Counted from the first letter of the stretch, positions 29,227 to 38,865 are shown. The stretch is DNA of 64,000 nt from Nostoc sp. 'Lobaria pulmonaria (5183) cyanobiont' (GCF_002949795.1 NZ_CP026692.1:1485501-1549500), one strand, 5' to 3'. Numbers and translations: made by a program. The notes: generated by a model from the sequence alone, not told the origin.

Positions 29227-29250
29227 AAAAACGCGATTAATCGCGTTTTT
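29227..29250 (+). terminator. Palindromic terminator
   Basis: A 24-nt perfect palindrome (AAAAACGCGATTAATCGCG...) starts one base after the stop codon and ends in a run of T. Confidence 0.75.
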
Positions 29251-29354
29251 ATAGGAGTTAGGAGTTATAGACCGACTGATGATAAATTATGAACGATGAA
29301 ACTTGTGCTAATTCATAATTCATAACTGTTAACTCCTCACTCCTAACTATCCTA

Positions 29355-30128
29355 ATGACATCCCTACAAAATCAAATCATTTTGATTACTGGTGCAAGTA
29401 GTGGTATTGGTACTGCTTGTGCAAAAATCTTTGCTGGTGCAAGTACAAAACTGATTTTAGCAGCACGAAGGTTAGAACGTTTGCAGCAGCTAGCAGATAC
29501 TCTTAGTAAAGATTTTAGTACTGAAATTCATTTATTACAGCTAGATGTGCGCGATCGCAATGCTGTTGAATCTGCCATTGCGACTCTACCCTCTGCCTGG
29601 TCTGACATCGACATTCTCATTAATAATGCTGGTCTAAGTCGTGGTTTAGACAAGTTGCACGAAGGCAGCTTTCAAGACTGGGAAGACATGATTGATACTA
29701 ACGTTAAGGGTTTACTTTACGTCTCCCGCTATGTCGTTCCGGGAATGGTAAGTCGCGATCGCGGTCATGTGGTAAATTTAGGTTCCATCGCTGGACATCA
29801 AACCTATCCCGGTGGCAATGTTTACTGTGCTACCAAAGCTGCTGTCAGAGCCATTTCTGAAGGTTTAAAACAAGACTTGTTGGGTACGCGGGTACGTGTA
29901 ACTTCCGTCGATCCTGGTATGGTAGAAACGGAATTTAGCGAGGTACGCTTTCACGGAAATACTGAACGCGCTAACAAAGTCTATCAGGGAGTTACACCCC
30001 TAACAGCAGATGATGTGGCTGATGTGATATTTTTCTGTGTGACGCGATCGCCCCATGTAAATATTAATGAAGTTGTGCTAATGCCTGTTGACCAAGCTAG
30101 CGCTACCCTAGTTAATCGACGAACATAA
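29355..30128 (+). CDS. Short-chain dehydrogenase/reductase (YdfG-like)
   Basis: This 257-residue Rossmann-fold protein has the cofactor motif TGASSGIG near residue 13 and the NNAG motif. The catalytic Ser is at about 145 and the YxxxK active site is YCATKAA. The overall form resembles 3-hydroxy acid dehydrogenases such as YdfG, which use NADP(H). ATG 29355 follows STRR-like TAACTCCTAACTCC DNA. The true substrate is unknown. Confidence 0.88.
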   Translation: MTSLQNQIILITGASSGIGTACAKIFAGASTKLILAARRLERLQQLADTLSKDFSTEIHLLQLDVRDRNAVESAIATLPSAWSDIDILINNAGLSRGLDKLHEGSFQDWEDMIDTNVKGLLYVSRYVVPGMVSRDRGHVVNLGSIAGHQTYPGGNVYCATKAAVRAISEGLKQDLLGTRVRVTSVDPGMVETEFSEVRFHGNTERANKVYQGVTPLTADDVADVIFFCVTRSPHVNINEVVLMPVDQASATLVNRRT

Positions 30129-30207
30129 AACTAACGCATCTCATACCATTCTAAAAGAACTTACCCCTTTCACTTACTCTACTTAAGAGACATTTGGTAG
30201 AAAAAAT

Positions 30208-30236
30208 GTAGAGACGTAGCACTACTACGTCTCTAC
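30208..30236. repeat. Interspersed palindromic repeat (GTAGAGACGTAG)
   Basis: A 12-bp stem GTAGAGACGTAG (30208-30219) with CTACGTCTCTAC (30225-30236) around a 5-nt loop, a form I know from many Nostoc intergenic regions. Confidence 0.6.
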
Positions 30237-30377
30237 AAGGGTTCTGGGTAACGTATATTTAATTTCACCAAATATCTCAAGTTTTACAGTTTATGTTTTA
30301 GTTTACGTCTAGAGAGTTTGTTAAGGCTTTACCTACTCAGCTAGAGTGAAATTGATATATAAAAGAGCAATTTTCAA

Positions 30378-30848
30378 ATGACCATTTACTTTTATAAGGT
30401 TTGGCAGCCTTATGGCTGTTTTTCTAACTTTTCTCTCCACGGAATCCATATCGAGGGTGCTTACTGGCCAACGGTTGAGCATTATTATCAAGCGCAAAAG
30501 TTTGTAGGCAGCACAGATGCGGCAATTATACCTCTCATCCATGCTGCCGCCACCCCAGAAGAAGCTGCCACTTTGGGAAGATGTAGTACTCGCGAACTCC
30601 GACGAGACTGGGATTTGGTCAAAACTCAAATTATGCGAGAAGCTGTACTCAAAAAGTTTCTCACTTATGCTGATATTAGAGAAGTTCTCTTGAAGACAGG
30701 TGATGAGATTTTGGTTGAAAACTCCCCAACCGATTCTTTTTGGGGCTGTGGTGCTAATAAAAGCGGTCAAAACTATCTCGGTAAAACTCTCATGAGTGTG
30801 CGTGAAGAAATTCGTAATTTACTATCTTTAACAGTAATTTACGAATAA
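30378..30848 (+). CDS. NADAR (YbiA) family N-glycosidase
   Basis: This 156-residue protein has the NADAR signature: CFSNFSLHGIHIEGAYWPTVEHYYQAQKF, then SFWGCGANKSGQNYLGK. YbiA-like proteins cut the N-glycosidic bond of early riboflavin intermediates and are thought to limit their build-up. The family's size (about 150-160 residues) and the WPTVEHYYQAQKF core agree. A frame on the other strand at 30333-30770 is a shadow. Confidence 0.88.
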   Translation: MTIYFYKVWQPYGCFSNFSLHGIHIEGAYWPTVEHYYQAQKFVGSTDAAIIPLIHAAATPEEAATLGRCSTRELRRDWDLVKTQIMREAVLKKFLTYADIREVLLKTGDEILVENSPTDSFWGCGANKSGQNYLGKTLMSVREEIRNLLSLTVIYE

Positions 30849-31399
30849 TTTAATCAAAATAGTTACATTCAACATAAAGTTAGCAATTAAACGGGGAATA
30901 GTAAAATTCCCCAGACAAAAATATTAAAAAAATTACTAATAATTTAGTTATTGCTTTTAAAAAGTTTTAATTAATTGAATTAATGGACAAAAATGTTAAA
31001 AAAATATTTTTAATTTCAAGAAATTATTCCAACTCTAAATTAAGTAAAATTACTGGAATAGTTTAATGATTGAGAATATAAAATTAGTAAATGTCAATGA
31101 TTAAAAATTTCTTAACTTTAGACTTCAGATGAGATATTAAAAGTATTTAATGATACAGCGGTTTTACATATCCCTAAATCCACTTTATAAGGGCTACAGG
31201 GAACAAACAAATATCTGTTAGTTTTCAAACATCCTCGAATCCATTTCCAAAAATATTTGTAATACATGTATGCCATTAGCAATGCATTAATAGCAAGAAT
31301 TTATTGAAATAGGATAAAAATCGAAGCATTGTAAGTTGACAATTCTTATCAATGACAAGGATATAAAAAATTATACTTTTATAATGGTGTCTATAAGCA
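30849..31399. other. AT-rich intergenic before the phytochrome kinase
   Basis: About 550 bp of very AT-rich DNA lies upstream of the phytochrome gene. I find no gene, clear hairpin or repeat, and no promoter I can support. Confidence 0.4.
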
Positions 31400-34141
31400 A
31401 TGATACGTAGGTATAAACCAAACGAGTTGCAGAAAACCTTCGATCGAGAAAGTTTACTGCACCGGATGACAAAACAGATCAGGCGATCGCTCGACCTTCA
31501 AGAGATATTAACGACTACTGTTAGCGAAGTGCGTTTATTTTTGGGTGCAGATCGGGTGAAAGTGTATCGCTTTGATGCTGATGGTAGTGGTGAAGTCATT
31601 GCAGAATCTATTCATGAGCAACGTCTGCCATCCTTATTGGGTCAACGCTTCCCAGCTGATGATATTCCAGAAGCCGCCAGAGAGATGTTTTTGTTAGCGG
31701 GGCAACGTTCGATTGTCGATGTGGTAAATGAGAAGATCGGGCTATCACCTCTACAGTCAAAAGAAACTGGCAAACGTCTAGAAACTAATATCTACTATCG
31801 CCAAGCAGACCGGTGCCATATTCAATACCTAAAAGCAATGGGTGTGCAGTCCTCGTTGGTAGTACCAATTTTAAATTGCGACCCACAAGAACCATTGGCA
31901 AAGCCTAAATTGTGGGGATTGTTGGTAGCTCACCACAGTGAACCGCAAAAGATTTTGAAGCGGCAACTAAAAGTATTGCAGCAAGTTGCTGACCAGGTAG
32001 CGATCGCGATCGCTCAAAGTAATCTACTCACTGAAGCCCAGGCCAAGCAAAAGCGAGAAGCTACTATTAACCAAGTCACCACACTATTGCATAAACTGCC
32101 AACAATCCAATTACAAGGAGCGCTAAAAGAAGTTATTACTGCTTTCTGTGGAGTAGGTGGCAGGCTTTACATTGCAGAGAGTCAAGAACTATACACCTGG
32201 GGCGACCAACCGACACTCTCCTATGAGTTAGATAACAGTATTATCGAACAGCATCCCATCTGGCAAAACTGGATGGCTGAGTTTCAACAAGGTAATATTT
32301 GGGCAACTACTGACCTTTATAAAGAACCACGTTTGCGAGTTTTGGCTTTAGCATTCCGTTCTACTCAAATTCGCGGACTCATGGTGATTCCGCTACATTA
32401 CCGCGAAAAATTTATTGGTGTATTAAGTATTTTCCGCTCGGAATTTGAAACGGAAATCTTGTGGGCGGGACGATGCGAACAAAATCGGCGACAACTTTTA
32501 CCGCAGCTTTCTTTTGAGGTTTGGCGAGAGCGGAAAAAAGGGCAAGCACCTGAGTGGAAGTTGGAAGACATCTTATTAGGGCAAGCTTTATACGATCATT
32601 TCTCAATGGCAATTCAGCAGCAGCAAATGTATAAACAGGTACAATCCCTGAATACCACCTTAGAACTGCGGGTGCAAGAGCAAACTGCTGAACTCGAAAA
32701 ATCATTAATGTTTACCAAAGTAATCAAGCAAGTTACAGAGCATATTCGCCGCACTTTGGACTTGCAGGCAACCCTGCAATCCATCGTTCGGGAAGTCCGC
32801 CCCCTACTAAATTCAGACCGAGTGCTGATTTTCTACCTAAAGACTCAATCGGTGATTGTAGAAGAGATTAATGGCAATTGGCAGTCAGTTTTGGGAGTGA
32901 ATCCACCACCGGAATGCTTTCCTGATGAGTATACTCGTTTATATTGTCAGGGTAGGGTACGGGCAATTAACAACGTTTCAACGGCTTCTTTAAGCGATTG
33001 TCATCGAGAGTTTTTGCAGAGTCTGCAAGTGCAAGCAAACTTAATAGTTCCGATTAATATGGGTATGGAACTATGGGGCTTACTAATTGCCCATGAGTGT
33101 GAGGCTTCCAGAAATTGGCAGGATACAGAAATTGATTTATTGCAGCAGGTGGCAGATCAGGCTGCGATCGCTATTCAACAAGCACAACTCTACGAACAAA
33201 CCTCTGAGGCCGAAACTGAAGCCAGAAATCAAGCTGCTCAGTTAGAGCATACCCTACATGAACTCCAAGAAACACAGACAAGATTGATTCAGACCGAAAA
33301 AATGTCCGGCTTAGGACAGTTGGTGGCGGGTGTCGCCCACGAAATCAACAACCCCGTTAACTTTATTTACGGGAATCTGTGCCACGCCAGTGACTACACC
33401 GAACAACTGCTAGAAATTTTACGTCTCTATCAGCTACACTATCCCCATCCGAATAGTGAAATTAAGGCCGCGATCGAAGCGATCGATTATGAATTTTTGG
33501 TAGAAGACCTCCCAAAAATCATGACATCAATGCAAGTAGGAACCGAGCGCATCCGCTCAATAGTGCTGTCGTTACGCAATTTTTCTCGTTTGGATGAGTC
33601 TGAAAACAAGCGTGTTGACCTGCATGAAGGAATTGACAACACATTATTAATTTTACAGCATCGGCTGAAAGGAAATCCTGAATTTCCACGCATTGAGATA
33701 ATTAAAGATTATGGCAACATCCCACTGGTAGAATGCTATGCCGGTCAAATGAATCAGGTATTCATGAATATTTTCAGCAATGCCATAGATGCTCTGGAAG
33801 TAGGAAGTAGAGAGTGGCAAAGTCAGGGTGACAAGGAGAAGAATTCATGCCCAATTCCAACTATCGAGATTTCCACTAAAGTCTCAGCAGACAACTCTCG
33901 TCTGTTAATTCGGATTACTGACAACGGTCCCGGAATGAATGAAGACGTGAAAAAGCGAATTTTTGACCCGTTTTACACTACCAAGCCTGTAGGTAAGGGG
34001 ACAGGATTGGGACTAGCAATCAGCTATCAGATTATTGTCGAAAAACATGGGGGAATAATGGAGTGTATTTCAGAATTTGGCAAAGGTACAGAGTTCTGGA
34101 TTGAGATTCCCATCAAGCCTCCAGGCAAAATAGTTAACTAG
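31400..34141 (+). CDS. Bilin-binding photoreceptor histidine kinase: knotless phytochrome GAF-PHY + CBCR-type GAF
   Basis: The protein has 913 residues. GAF1 (about 20-215) has the phytochrome motif DDIPEAAREMF and the chromophore cysteine C139 in CHIQYLKAMGV; there is no PAS domain in front of it. The next domain (about 225-405) looks like PHY, with a tongue ILWAG...LLPQLSFEVW (354-375). A second GAF (about 440-597) matches a cyanobacteriochrome: C534 in DCHREFLQSLQVQANLIVPI, with a second cysteine C506 in PECF. HisKA phosphorylates H647 (AHEIN), then an HATPase domain. Both GAFs may bind bilin; this is inferred from motifs. No receiver is fused. Confidence 0.78.
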   Translation: MIRRYKPNELQKTFDRESLLHRMTKQIRRSLDLQEILTTTVSEVRLFLGADRVKVYRFDADGSGEVIAESIHEQRLPSLLGQRFPADDIPEAAREMFLLAGQRSIVDVVNEKIGLSPLQSKETGKRLETNIYYRQADRCHIQYLKAMGVQSSLVVPILNCDPQEPLAKPKLWGLLVAHHSEPQKILKRQLKVLQQVADQVAIAIAQSNLLTEAQAKQKREATINQVTTLLHKLPTIQLQGALKEVITAFCGVGGRLYIAESQELYTWGDQPTLSYELDNSIIEQHPIWQNWMAEFQQGNIWATTDLYKEPRLRVLALAFRSTQIRGLMVIPLHYREKFIGVLSIFRSEFETEILWAGRCEQNRRQLLPQLSFEVWRERKKGQAPEWKLEDILLGQALYDHFSMAIQQQQMYKQVQSLNTTLELRVQEQTAELEKSLMFTKVIKQVTEHIRRTLDLQATLQSIVREVRPLLNSDRVLIFYLKTQSVIVEEINGNWQSVLGVNPPPECFPDEYTRLYCQGRVRAINNVSTASLSDCHREFLQSLQVQANLIVPINMGMELWGLLIAHECEASRNWQDTEIDLLQQVADQAAIAIQQAQLYEQTSEAETEARNQAAQLEHTLHELQETQTRLIQTEKMSGLGQLVAGVAHEINNPVNFIYGNLCHASDYTEQLLEILRLYQLHYPHPNSEIKAAIEAIDYEFLVEDLPKIMTSMQVGTERIRSIVLSLRNFSRLDESENKRVDLHEGIDNTLLILQHRLKGNPEFPRIEIIKDYGNIPLVECYAGQMNQVFMNIFSNAIDALEVGSREWQSQGDKEKNSCPIPTIEISTKVSADNSRLLIRITDNGPGMNEDVKKRIFDPFYTTKPVGKGTGLGLAISYQIIVEKHGGIMECISEFGKGTEFWIEIPIKPPGKIVN

Positions 34142-34659
34142 CAATAGAGAGTAGGGGACGAGAACGCAGCAGGCGAAAAATCACTATTGGCTATTGACCA
34201 ATGCTCAATTGTTAGTTTCAAAACTTAAAAATTGACTCAGTAATTTTTAAATTCATCCAAAAGGTCGATGATAATTTTCTTAACAATAGACTAAACAAAA
34301 TATCTCTCAATTATCCAGAGTCTGCAATATATTGAATTTGATTAAAAATCATTAAAAAGTAAAGTTTAGTTGCAAAATAAATTCCTCGCATCCACAAATG
34401 ATAATCTGATAGTTGAAGCTAGAAAACAAGCTTTATTGGCAGATATAACAGCTGCATTTGAAATGTTAGTAAGAGGTATAAGACGCTGTTTAACTTACAT
34501 CTGTCTCGTCAAAATACAGCAACACCCAACGCGAAAACTGTTATTCCCTCAAATATGGAAAATTAGGGGGTACTGTGGCTGATTTTCATTACTTGTTTAC
34601 AAAAGCAATGAAAGTTAGTACATCCCTGGCTAGGATAAACAAAAAGAGGAGATAGTTCA
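34142..34659. other. AT-rich intergenic after the phytochrome kinase
   Basis: This is about 520 bp. A 70-codon TTG-initiated frame at 34370-34582 has no ribosome-binding site and no motif, and I do not call it a gene. No terminator is clear. Confidence 0.35.
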
Positions 34660-34746
34660 GTGAGTAGAGGTTTGGGTGTTGTTGTGTTTAAAGAGAAGTC
34701 TAAAATAAGGCCTCCTCTGGGTGTAAGATTATACGAAGTTGAATAG
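34660..34746 (+). CDS. Possible leader peptide before the TIR-like gene (28 residues)
   Basis: A GTG start at 34660 sits about 10 nt after AGAGGAGA, a good ribosome-binding site. The frame encodes MSRGLGVVVFKEKS plus KIRPPLGVRLYEVE and ends 25 bp before the start of 34772-35542. It could be a leader peptide, a short protein, or a remnant. I cannot assign a function. Confidence 0.3.
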   Translation: MSRGLGVVVFKEKSKIRPPLGVRLYEVE

Positions 34747-34771
34747 CGAGAAACAGTTGAAATAGCGCCTT

Positions 34772-35542
34772 ATGTCAATAATTGCGCTCAGAGCGTGGTA
34801 TCTACAGGATTATGAGCCGATTCCAGAACTGGAAAAACGTCCGCCAGACATTCGTTTAAGCAAAAAAAGCCTGCTGAAATCAGCATTGCGAGCAGACTTT
34901 TTGGAAGACAGTGACGAAGTTAAGACATCAACTTGGTTTGGGCGCTATCTGGAAGGGGAAAATATTGAATTTTATATTGAAGGTAGTGGTGGCTATTGCG
35001 TCTCTAACATTGACTTAATTAGTCATGAAATTTATTTCACCAAGCAGGCGGTGTTGGCTCAGTTAGAACCAACGATTTTTTTATCCTATCAAACTGAGTA
35101 TGTTGCAGCGACGAATATTCTTAAAGAAGAACTGCGAAAAAGTTTGGACAATTTAAATTTGCGATCACGTCTTCCCCTAACATTAGTAGAATCCTCTCGT
35201 CCTAGCGGTGCTACTTTCCGAATTAACCGCACAATCATGCGGAAAATCCGTAAGAGTTTGTTATTTATAGCTGACACCACACCTATTGCTAGTATTGATG
35301 GTAAAGAAACCTCCCAATTAATTCCCAGTCCGAATGTCTGTATTGAGATTGGCTACGCCATTCAAAGTAAGCGGTCTGAACAGATTCTATTAGCGCAAAT
35401 GCAACGCCCAGATTTTGAAGGTGAATTTCCCTTCGACTTACCGACACAGCAAATTTTGCAATTCCAAGACACTACAGAACTGAATAAAATCCTGACAGAG
35501 ACGATTAAAAACCAGCTAGCACGATTCAAATTATTTTTTTGA
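34772..35542 (+). CDS. TIR-like / nucleotide-binding protein
   Basis: This protein has 256 residues. The C-terminal half (from about 100) starts TIFLSYQTEYVAATNILKEEL, then LLFIADTTP near 165 and SPNVCIEIGYAIQSK at 186-200. This order resembles TIR-like and related nucleotide-hydrolase or nucleotide-binding domains, which often act in bacterial immunity. The first 100 residues match nothing I know. I cannot tell whether it is catalytic; the Glu in EIGYA is in the place where a catalytic Glu is often found. A 28-residue frame lies before it and a decayed gene after it. Confidence 0.5.
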   Translation: MSIIALRAWYLQDYEPIPELEKRPPDIRLSKKSLLKSALRADFLEDSDEVKTSTWFGRYLEGENIEFYIEGSGGYCVSNIDLISHEIYFTKQAVLAQLEPTIFLSYQTEYVAATNILKEELRKSLDNLNLRSRLPLTLVESSRPSGATFRINRTIMRKIRKSLLFIADTTPIASIDGKETSQLIPSPNVCIEIGYAIQSKRSEQILLAQMQRPDFEGEFPFDLPTQQILQFQDTTELNKILTETIKNQLARFKLFF

Positions 35543-35561
35543 GCAAGATAATACAAGATAA

Positions 35562-35783
35562 TACTTACTTACCAAAAACCAAACTATAACAATCCTAAAT
35601 ATTCGTGAGTTTTTTGGGATTATTTCTGATGAACGCTCCACAGATGAGCAAGTTGCACTGATCAAAATCACAATGGAAGGGAAAATTATGAATTATCCAG
35701 ATAGGTAAACTCAAAAAAAACTGCTAGCTTTGCATAAAGCAAAAATGTATCTAGAGTCAGCACTTGGATTATTGAGTAAATAA
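35562..35783 (+). pseudogene. Decayed small gene with one internal stop
   Basis: A single frame of 73 codons plus a stop reads ILNIREFFGIISDERSTD, then VALIKITMEGKIMNYPDR, a TAA at 35706-35708, and then TQKKLLALHKAKMYLESA and GLLSK. The two parts are in the same frame and read like one small protein. No start codon remains at the front. It lies between the TIR-like gene and the terminator at 35808. Confidence 0.45.
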
Positions 35784-35807
35784 GTTAATTCTTTAATCAG
35801 TACTGCA

Positions 35808-35831
35808 AGACCCTTTAAAGGGTCTTTTTTG
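35808..35831 (+). terminator. Rho-independent terminator
   Basis: The 20-nt palindrome AAGACCCTTTAAAGGGTCTT is followed by TTTT. It follows the pseudogene and would end any transcript from the TIR-like gene. Confidence 0.8.
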
Positions 35832-35955
35832 TGAATGGATTAATAGGTATAGTTTAACACGTATTAACTATGCTTAAATACTGAAAGTAGTGTATTTGAG
35901 CATTAGATGAGCATTTTAGAGAAAGTAAAGGCTGAAAGTATTGTTATTGCTTTAA

Positions 35956-36810
35956 TTAAAATAAACGAACAGGTTTATTTTGCAGCTTGGAACTAATTGA
36001 GCTTAACCGATCGACCACAGAAATCATGTATTTGTAATCTGGTACTTGTCCATTGGGTACGTATCCCACTTCTTGAGCTAAACCAGAAGGTGAATCACTC
36101 ATCACTTTGCGGATGAACTCTTGACGGTTACGTTCTATATTCGGCCCAATCAAGACCACACCTAATGGTACATAGTGAGGGTCTTTAAATAATATGCGAA
36201 ATTCAGTTGGGCCCAACTGTGAACTGTAGAGACTTAATTCCGCCTCTGAGACGGCACAGGCGATCGCTTTTCCTTGAGCCACTAATTCTAGCGCGGCTTT
36301 GGGTGTGGGTGCAAATACTATGTCAGCCAGTGTTGTACCATAAAGATTGTAAAGAGGAAAATAATATCCTGTTGCTGAACCTAGCTGTCCTAAAGCCACT
36401 GTTTTACCTTGTAGCTGTTTCAAGTCGGTTATCGGATTATCTTTGCGAACAACAAAGATGGAACGCAAATTACTAATACCTATTAAAGGAAATAGGGGAA
36501 CATATTGGTGACGTGCGATCGCAATAGCCGCTAAACCAGGTGGAGCAAATACCAATGACCAAGCACGAGCCTCAAGACGCTCAACCGCTCTATTTTCATT
36601 AAAAACAGGCTCTAGCTGAATATATGAGTTCGTTTTTTCGCCTAAGTAACTATTAAATTTAGCATATTGATTAATAATCTGTTCGCCTCCACCATAGTTG
36701 ATCGCACCAATAGTTAATGTGCCCTCAAACTCCTTTCGTGGTTGGCAGGCAGCAAATGTCAAACCTAGCAGATTAAACAGAAAGAAACGACGGGGAAATC
36801 GCACAAACAT
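35956..36810 (-). CDS. PhnD-like lipoprotein (phosphonate/phosphite-type binding protein)
   Basis: This protein of 284 residues has a lipobox (NLLGLTFAAC, Cys about 22), so it should be a lipoprotein. It then shows a periplasmic binding fold (LTIGAINYGGGEQIINQY, VALGQLGSATGYYFPLY) of the PhnD/SsuA2 type. No ABC permease or ATPase is next to it, so it may sense rather than import. ATG 36810 is chosen; a GTG one codon earlier is possible. It is divergent from the heme-sensor gene at 36992. Confidence 0.75.
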   Translation of the reverse strand: MFVRFPRRFFLFNLLGLTFAACQPRKEFEGTLTIGAINYGGGEQIINQYAKFNSYLGEKTNSYIQLEPVFNENRAVERLEARAWSLVFAPPGLAAIAIARHQYVPLFPLIGISNLRSIFVVRKDNPITDLKQLQGKTVALGQLGSATGYYFPLYNLYGTTLADIVFAPTPKAALELVAQGKAIACAVSEAELSLYSSQLGPTEFRILFKDPHYVPLGVVLIGPNIERNRQEFIRKVMSDSPSGLAQEVGYVPNGQVPDYKYMISVVDRLSSISSKLQNKPVRLF

Positions 36811-36991
36811 CACTAATTATGGTTAAGGAAATAACTTGGCTTTCAAGACTAATTTAGATAAGTTTGACTGCTGCCTAAATAGGTTACATTGCAGCAAAAA
36901 ATTAATATTTATTTAAATAGTGTTGAGATGCTTTCTAACAGGTATAAATAAATCTTAGACAAACTCAGATATCACCTTCGTTGCTTAGGTC

Positions 36992-37906
36992 ATGTTAAAC
37001 AACATTACGTTAAAAAACTTAAAAATAGGTGCTAAATTTAACTTACTTTTAATATTAGTTTTCATAGTCAGTATTGTGGGAAGTGGCTTTGCCTTATCCA
37101 GTGTACTTCAAGGGAGAGCGCAAAATGAAGTGGCTTCTCAAGCACAGACTCTCATCCAAATGGTGAACGCAGTTAGAGATTATACACAAAATCGTATAGT
37201 TCCTCTATTGGAACCTAGATTAGATACTAACCCAACATTCATGCCTGAAGTAGTACCAACTTTTTCCTCTAAAGAGGTTTTTGAGAATTTTCGTAAAAAG
37301 CCGGAATATAAAAACTTTTTTCATAAAGATGCAACACTTAATCCAACTAATTTAGCAGATAAAGCCGATAGTTTTGAAACTCAACTTGTAGAGCGTTTTC
37401 GGAACGAACCCAAGACTCTACAAATTACTGGCTTTCGCACCTTATCAGAAGGCGAAGTATTTTATTTTGCCCAACCACTCAAGATTACACAGCAGCAATG
37501 TCTGCGATGTCATACTACACCAGAGCAGGCTCCTAAGAGTCAGCTGCTAACTTATGGATCGGAAAATGGTTTTGGCTGGAAACTGAATCAGATTGTTTCT
37601 GCCCAAATAATCTCTGTTCCTTCTGAAGAGATTTTTGCCAATGCCAAACGGACTTGGACATTGATAATGGTATTTTTAATTACTATCTTTGCGATCGTAG
37701 TTTTCTTAATTAACTTCTTAATCAAAAAATATGTAATTCAGCGCATTAGAAGAATAGAAAAAATAGCTCAAAAAGTTAGTGTTGGTGATATGAACGCTGA
37801 TTTTGAAGAAAGCTCTAATGATGAAATTGGCGGGTTAGCAGAAGCATTTAATCGGATGAAAGCTAGCTTAAAAATAGCTCTGGAGATGCTGAATAATCAA
37901 AGCTGA
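36992..37906 (+). CDS. Membrane heme-sensor (Tll0287-like/DUF3365) with HAMP, no output domain
   Basis: This protein of 304 residues has membrane segments at about 17-37 and 222-245. The extracytoplasmic domain between them carries a heme c motif, CLRCH at 170-174, and the LQITGFRTLSEGEVFYFAQPL pattern of Tll0287-like (DUF3365) domains. A HAMP domain follows (about 245-295) and the protein stops there without a kinase, cyclase or chemotaxis domain. A partner protein probably provides output. It is divergent from the PhnD-like lipoprotein gene with about 180 bp between. Confidence 0.75.
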   Translation: MLNNITLKNLKIGAKFNLLLILVFIVSIVGSGFALSSVLQGRAQNEVASQAQTLIQMVNAVRDYTQNRIVPLLEPRLDTNPTFMPEVVPTFSSKEVFENFRKKPEYKNFFHKDATLNPTNLADKADSFETQLVERFRNEPKTLQITGFRTLSEGEVFYFAQPLKITQQQCLRCHTTPEQAPKSQLLTYGSENGFGWKLNQIVSAQIISVPSEEIFANAKRTWTLIMVFLITIFAIVVFLINFLIKKYVIQRIRRIEKIAQKVSVGDMNADFEESSNDEIGGLAEAFNRMKASLKIALEMLNNQS

Positions 37907-37961
37907 CACTATTTTATATTTGGGATTAAGTTAATTAGACCTAATCCTGTAAGTGGGAAAT

Positions 37962-38255
37962 TCAAGAAAGTAAGCGTTGCTGAAATTGTAAAGCTTTTTG
38001 AGGCTCAGGAATTTGTGATGCTAAAATTTTCACAAATTCTGCACGAGAAATTTGTCCAGAAGATTTAATAGCTTTTTGAACTAGAAACTTAGCTATTGGG
38101 CCAATTAAATTAGCCAACTCACGTTCGCATTCTACCAAAAACTTGTCGCTGATAATTTGATATTCTTGGTTCAGTAAATTATTTGAGTTAATATCAGAGC
38201 GTTCGGATTTAACAGTAAGCTCTTGTAGTAAAGTAGGTTTCTCTAGTAGAAACAT
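37962..38255 (-). CDS. Small DUF8082-like protein
   Basis: This is a 97-residue protein. The C-terminal stretch ECERELANLIGPIAKFLVQK followed by SGQISRAEFVKILASQIP matches a domain often found at the end of cyanobacterial signalling proteins, here standing alone. It converges with the heme-sensor gene and may be linked with it, but that is inference. Confidence 0.55.
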   Translation of the reverse strand: MFLLEKPTLLQELTVKSERSDINSNNLLNQEYQIISDKFLVECERELANLIGPIAKFLVQKAIKSSGQISRAEFVKILASQIPEPQKALQFQQRLLS

Positions 38256-38544
38256 TGTTTTATTCTTAAAATCAATTTGTTGATTGTCTGATGAGTATCT
38301 TGGGCTATGTAGGTTTAACCGAATCCACCTCCACCTAATATCTGGAGGACTTGGTAACGTCCGTCTAATAATTGTCCTAACATTGTGTCACAAGCCTTAA
38401 GTCCTGAAATTAATCTTGACACAATTACCAGCTTTGGCAAGGTTTGTTGAGACAGAAAGTAGGTAGTGCTGAAATTTTAAGGTTTTCTGAGAATTCTACT
38501 ACCAGTTTATAACTCTTTAGACTCCAGATCAGCTTGCAGCCATA

Positions 38545-38865
38545 TTATTGTTGAAGCTTTAATTCCTCAGAAATCGGCAGTACCCCAACTTTTGAATTTG
38601 TTGTTGGTTGAGAGACTACGCTAACTTCTCCTAGTGGAGTTTTATTTACAAAGTAGGTGATTCCTCGAAAGCTCAATTTATCAGCTATTGGTAGAGGAAC
38701 TTTAGCCGATTTGGAATTTGGATCGACACGATAGTTAACACCACGGTACATCAGATTATAAGCTGGCCCAATTTGAGGAACTGGTCGAAATGGCTGTTCT
38801 GTTTTTTTGCTGCCAACTTTGTTTGGGTCGCATTCGTAGCTCAGACCACGATAGTAAAGTTTCAT
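38545..38865 (-). CDS. DUF4278 domain protein
   Basis: The 106-residue protein has three similar short units: KLYYRGLSYECDP, NLMYRGVNYRVDP and KLSFRGITYFVN. This is the DUF4278 pattern, a cyanobacterial family of unknown function. ATG 38865 follows GCCTCCTG read on the other strand, i.e. a CAGGAGGC ribosome-binding site. Confidence 0.8.
   Translation of the reverse strand: MKLYYRGLSYECDPNKVGSKKTEQPFRPVPQIGPAYNLMYRGVNYRVDPNSKSAKVPLPIADKLSFRGITYFVNKTPLGEVSVVSQPTTNSKVGVLPISEELKLQQ

Noticed and set aside
30333..30770. 145-codon frame opposite the NADAR gene
   Set aside because: It is antisense to a well-supported family and has no motif.
34370..34582. 70-codon frame after the phytochrome kinase
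   Set aside because: TTG start, no ribosome-binding site, no motif.
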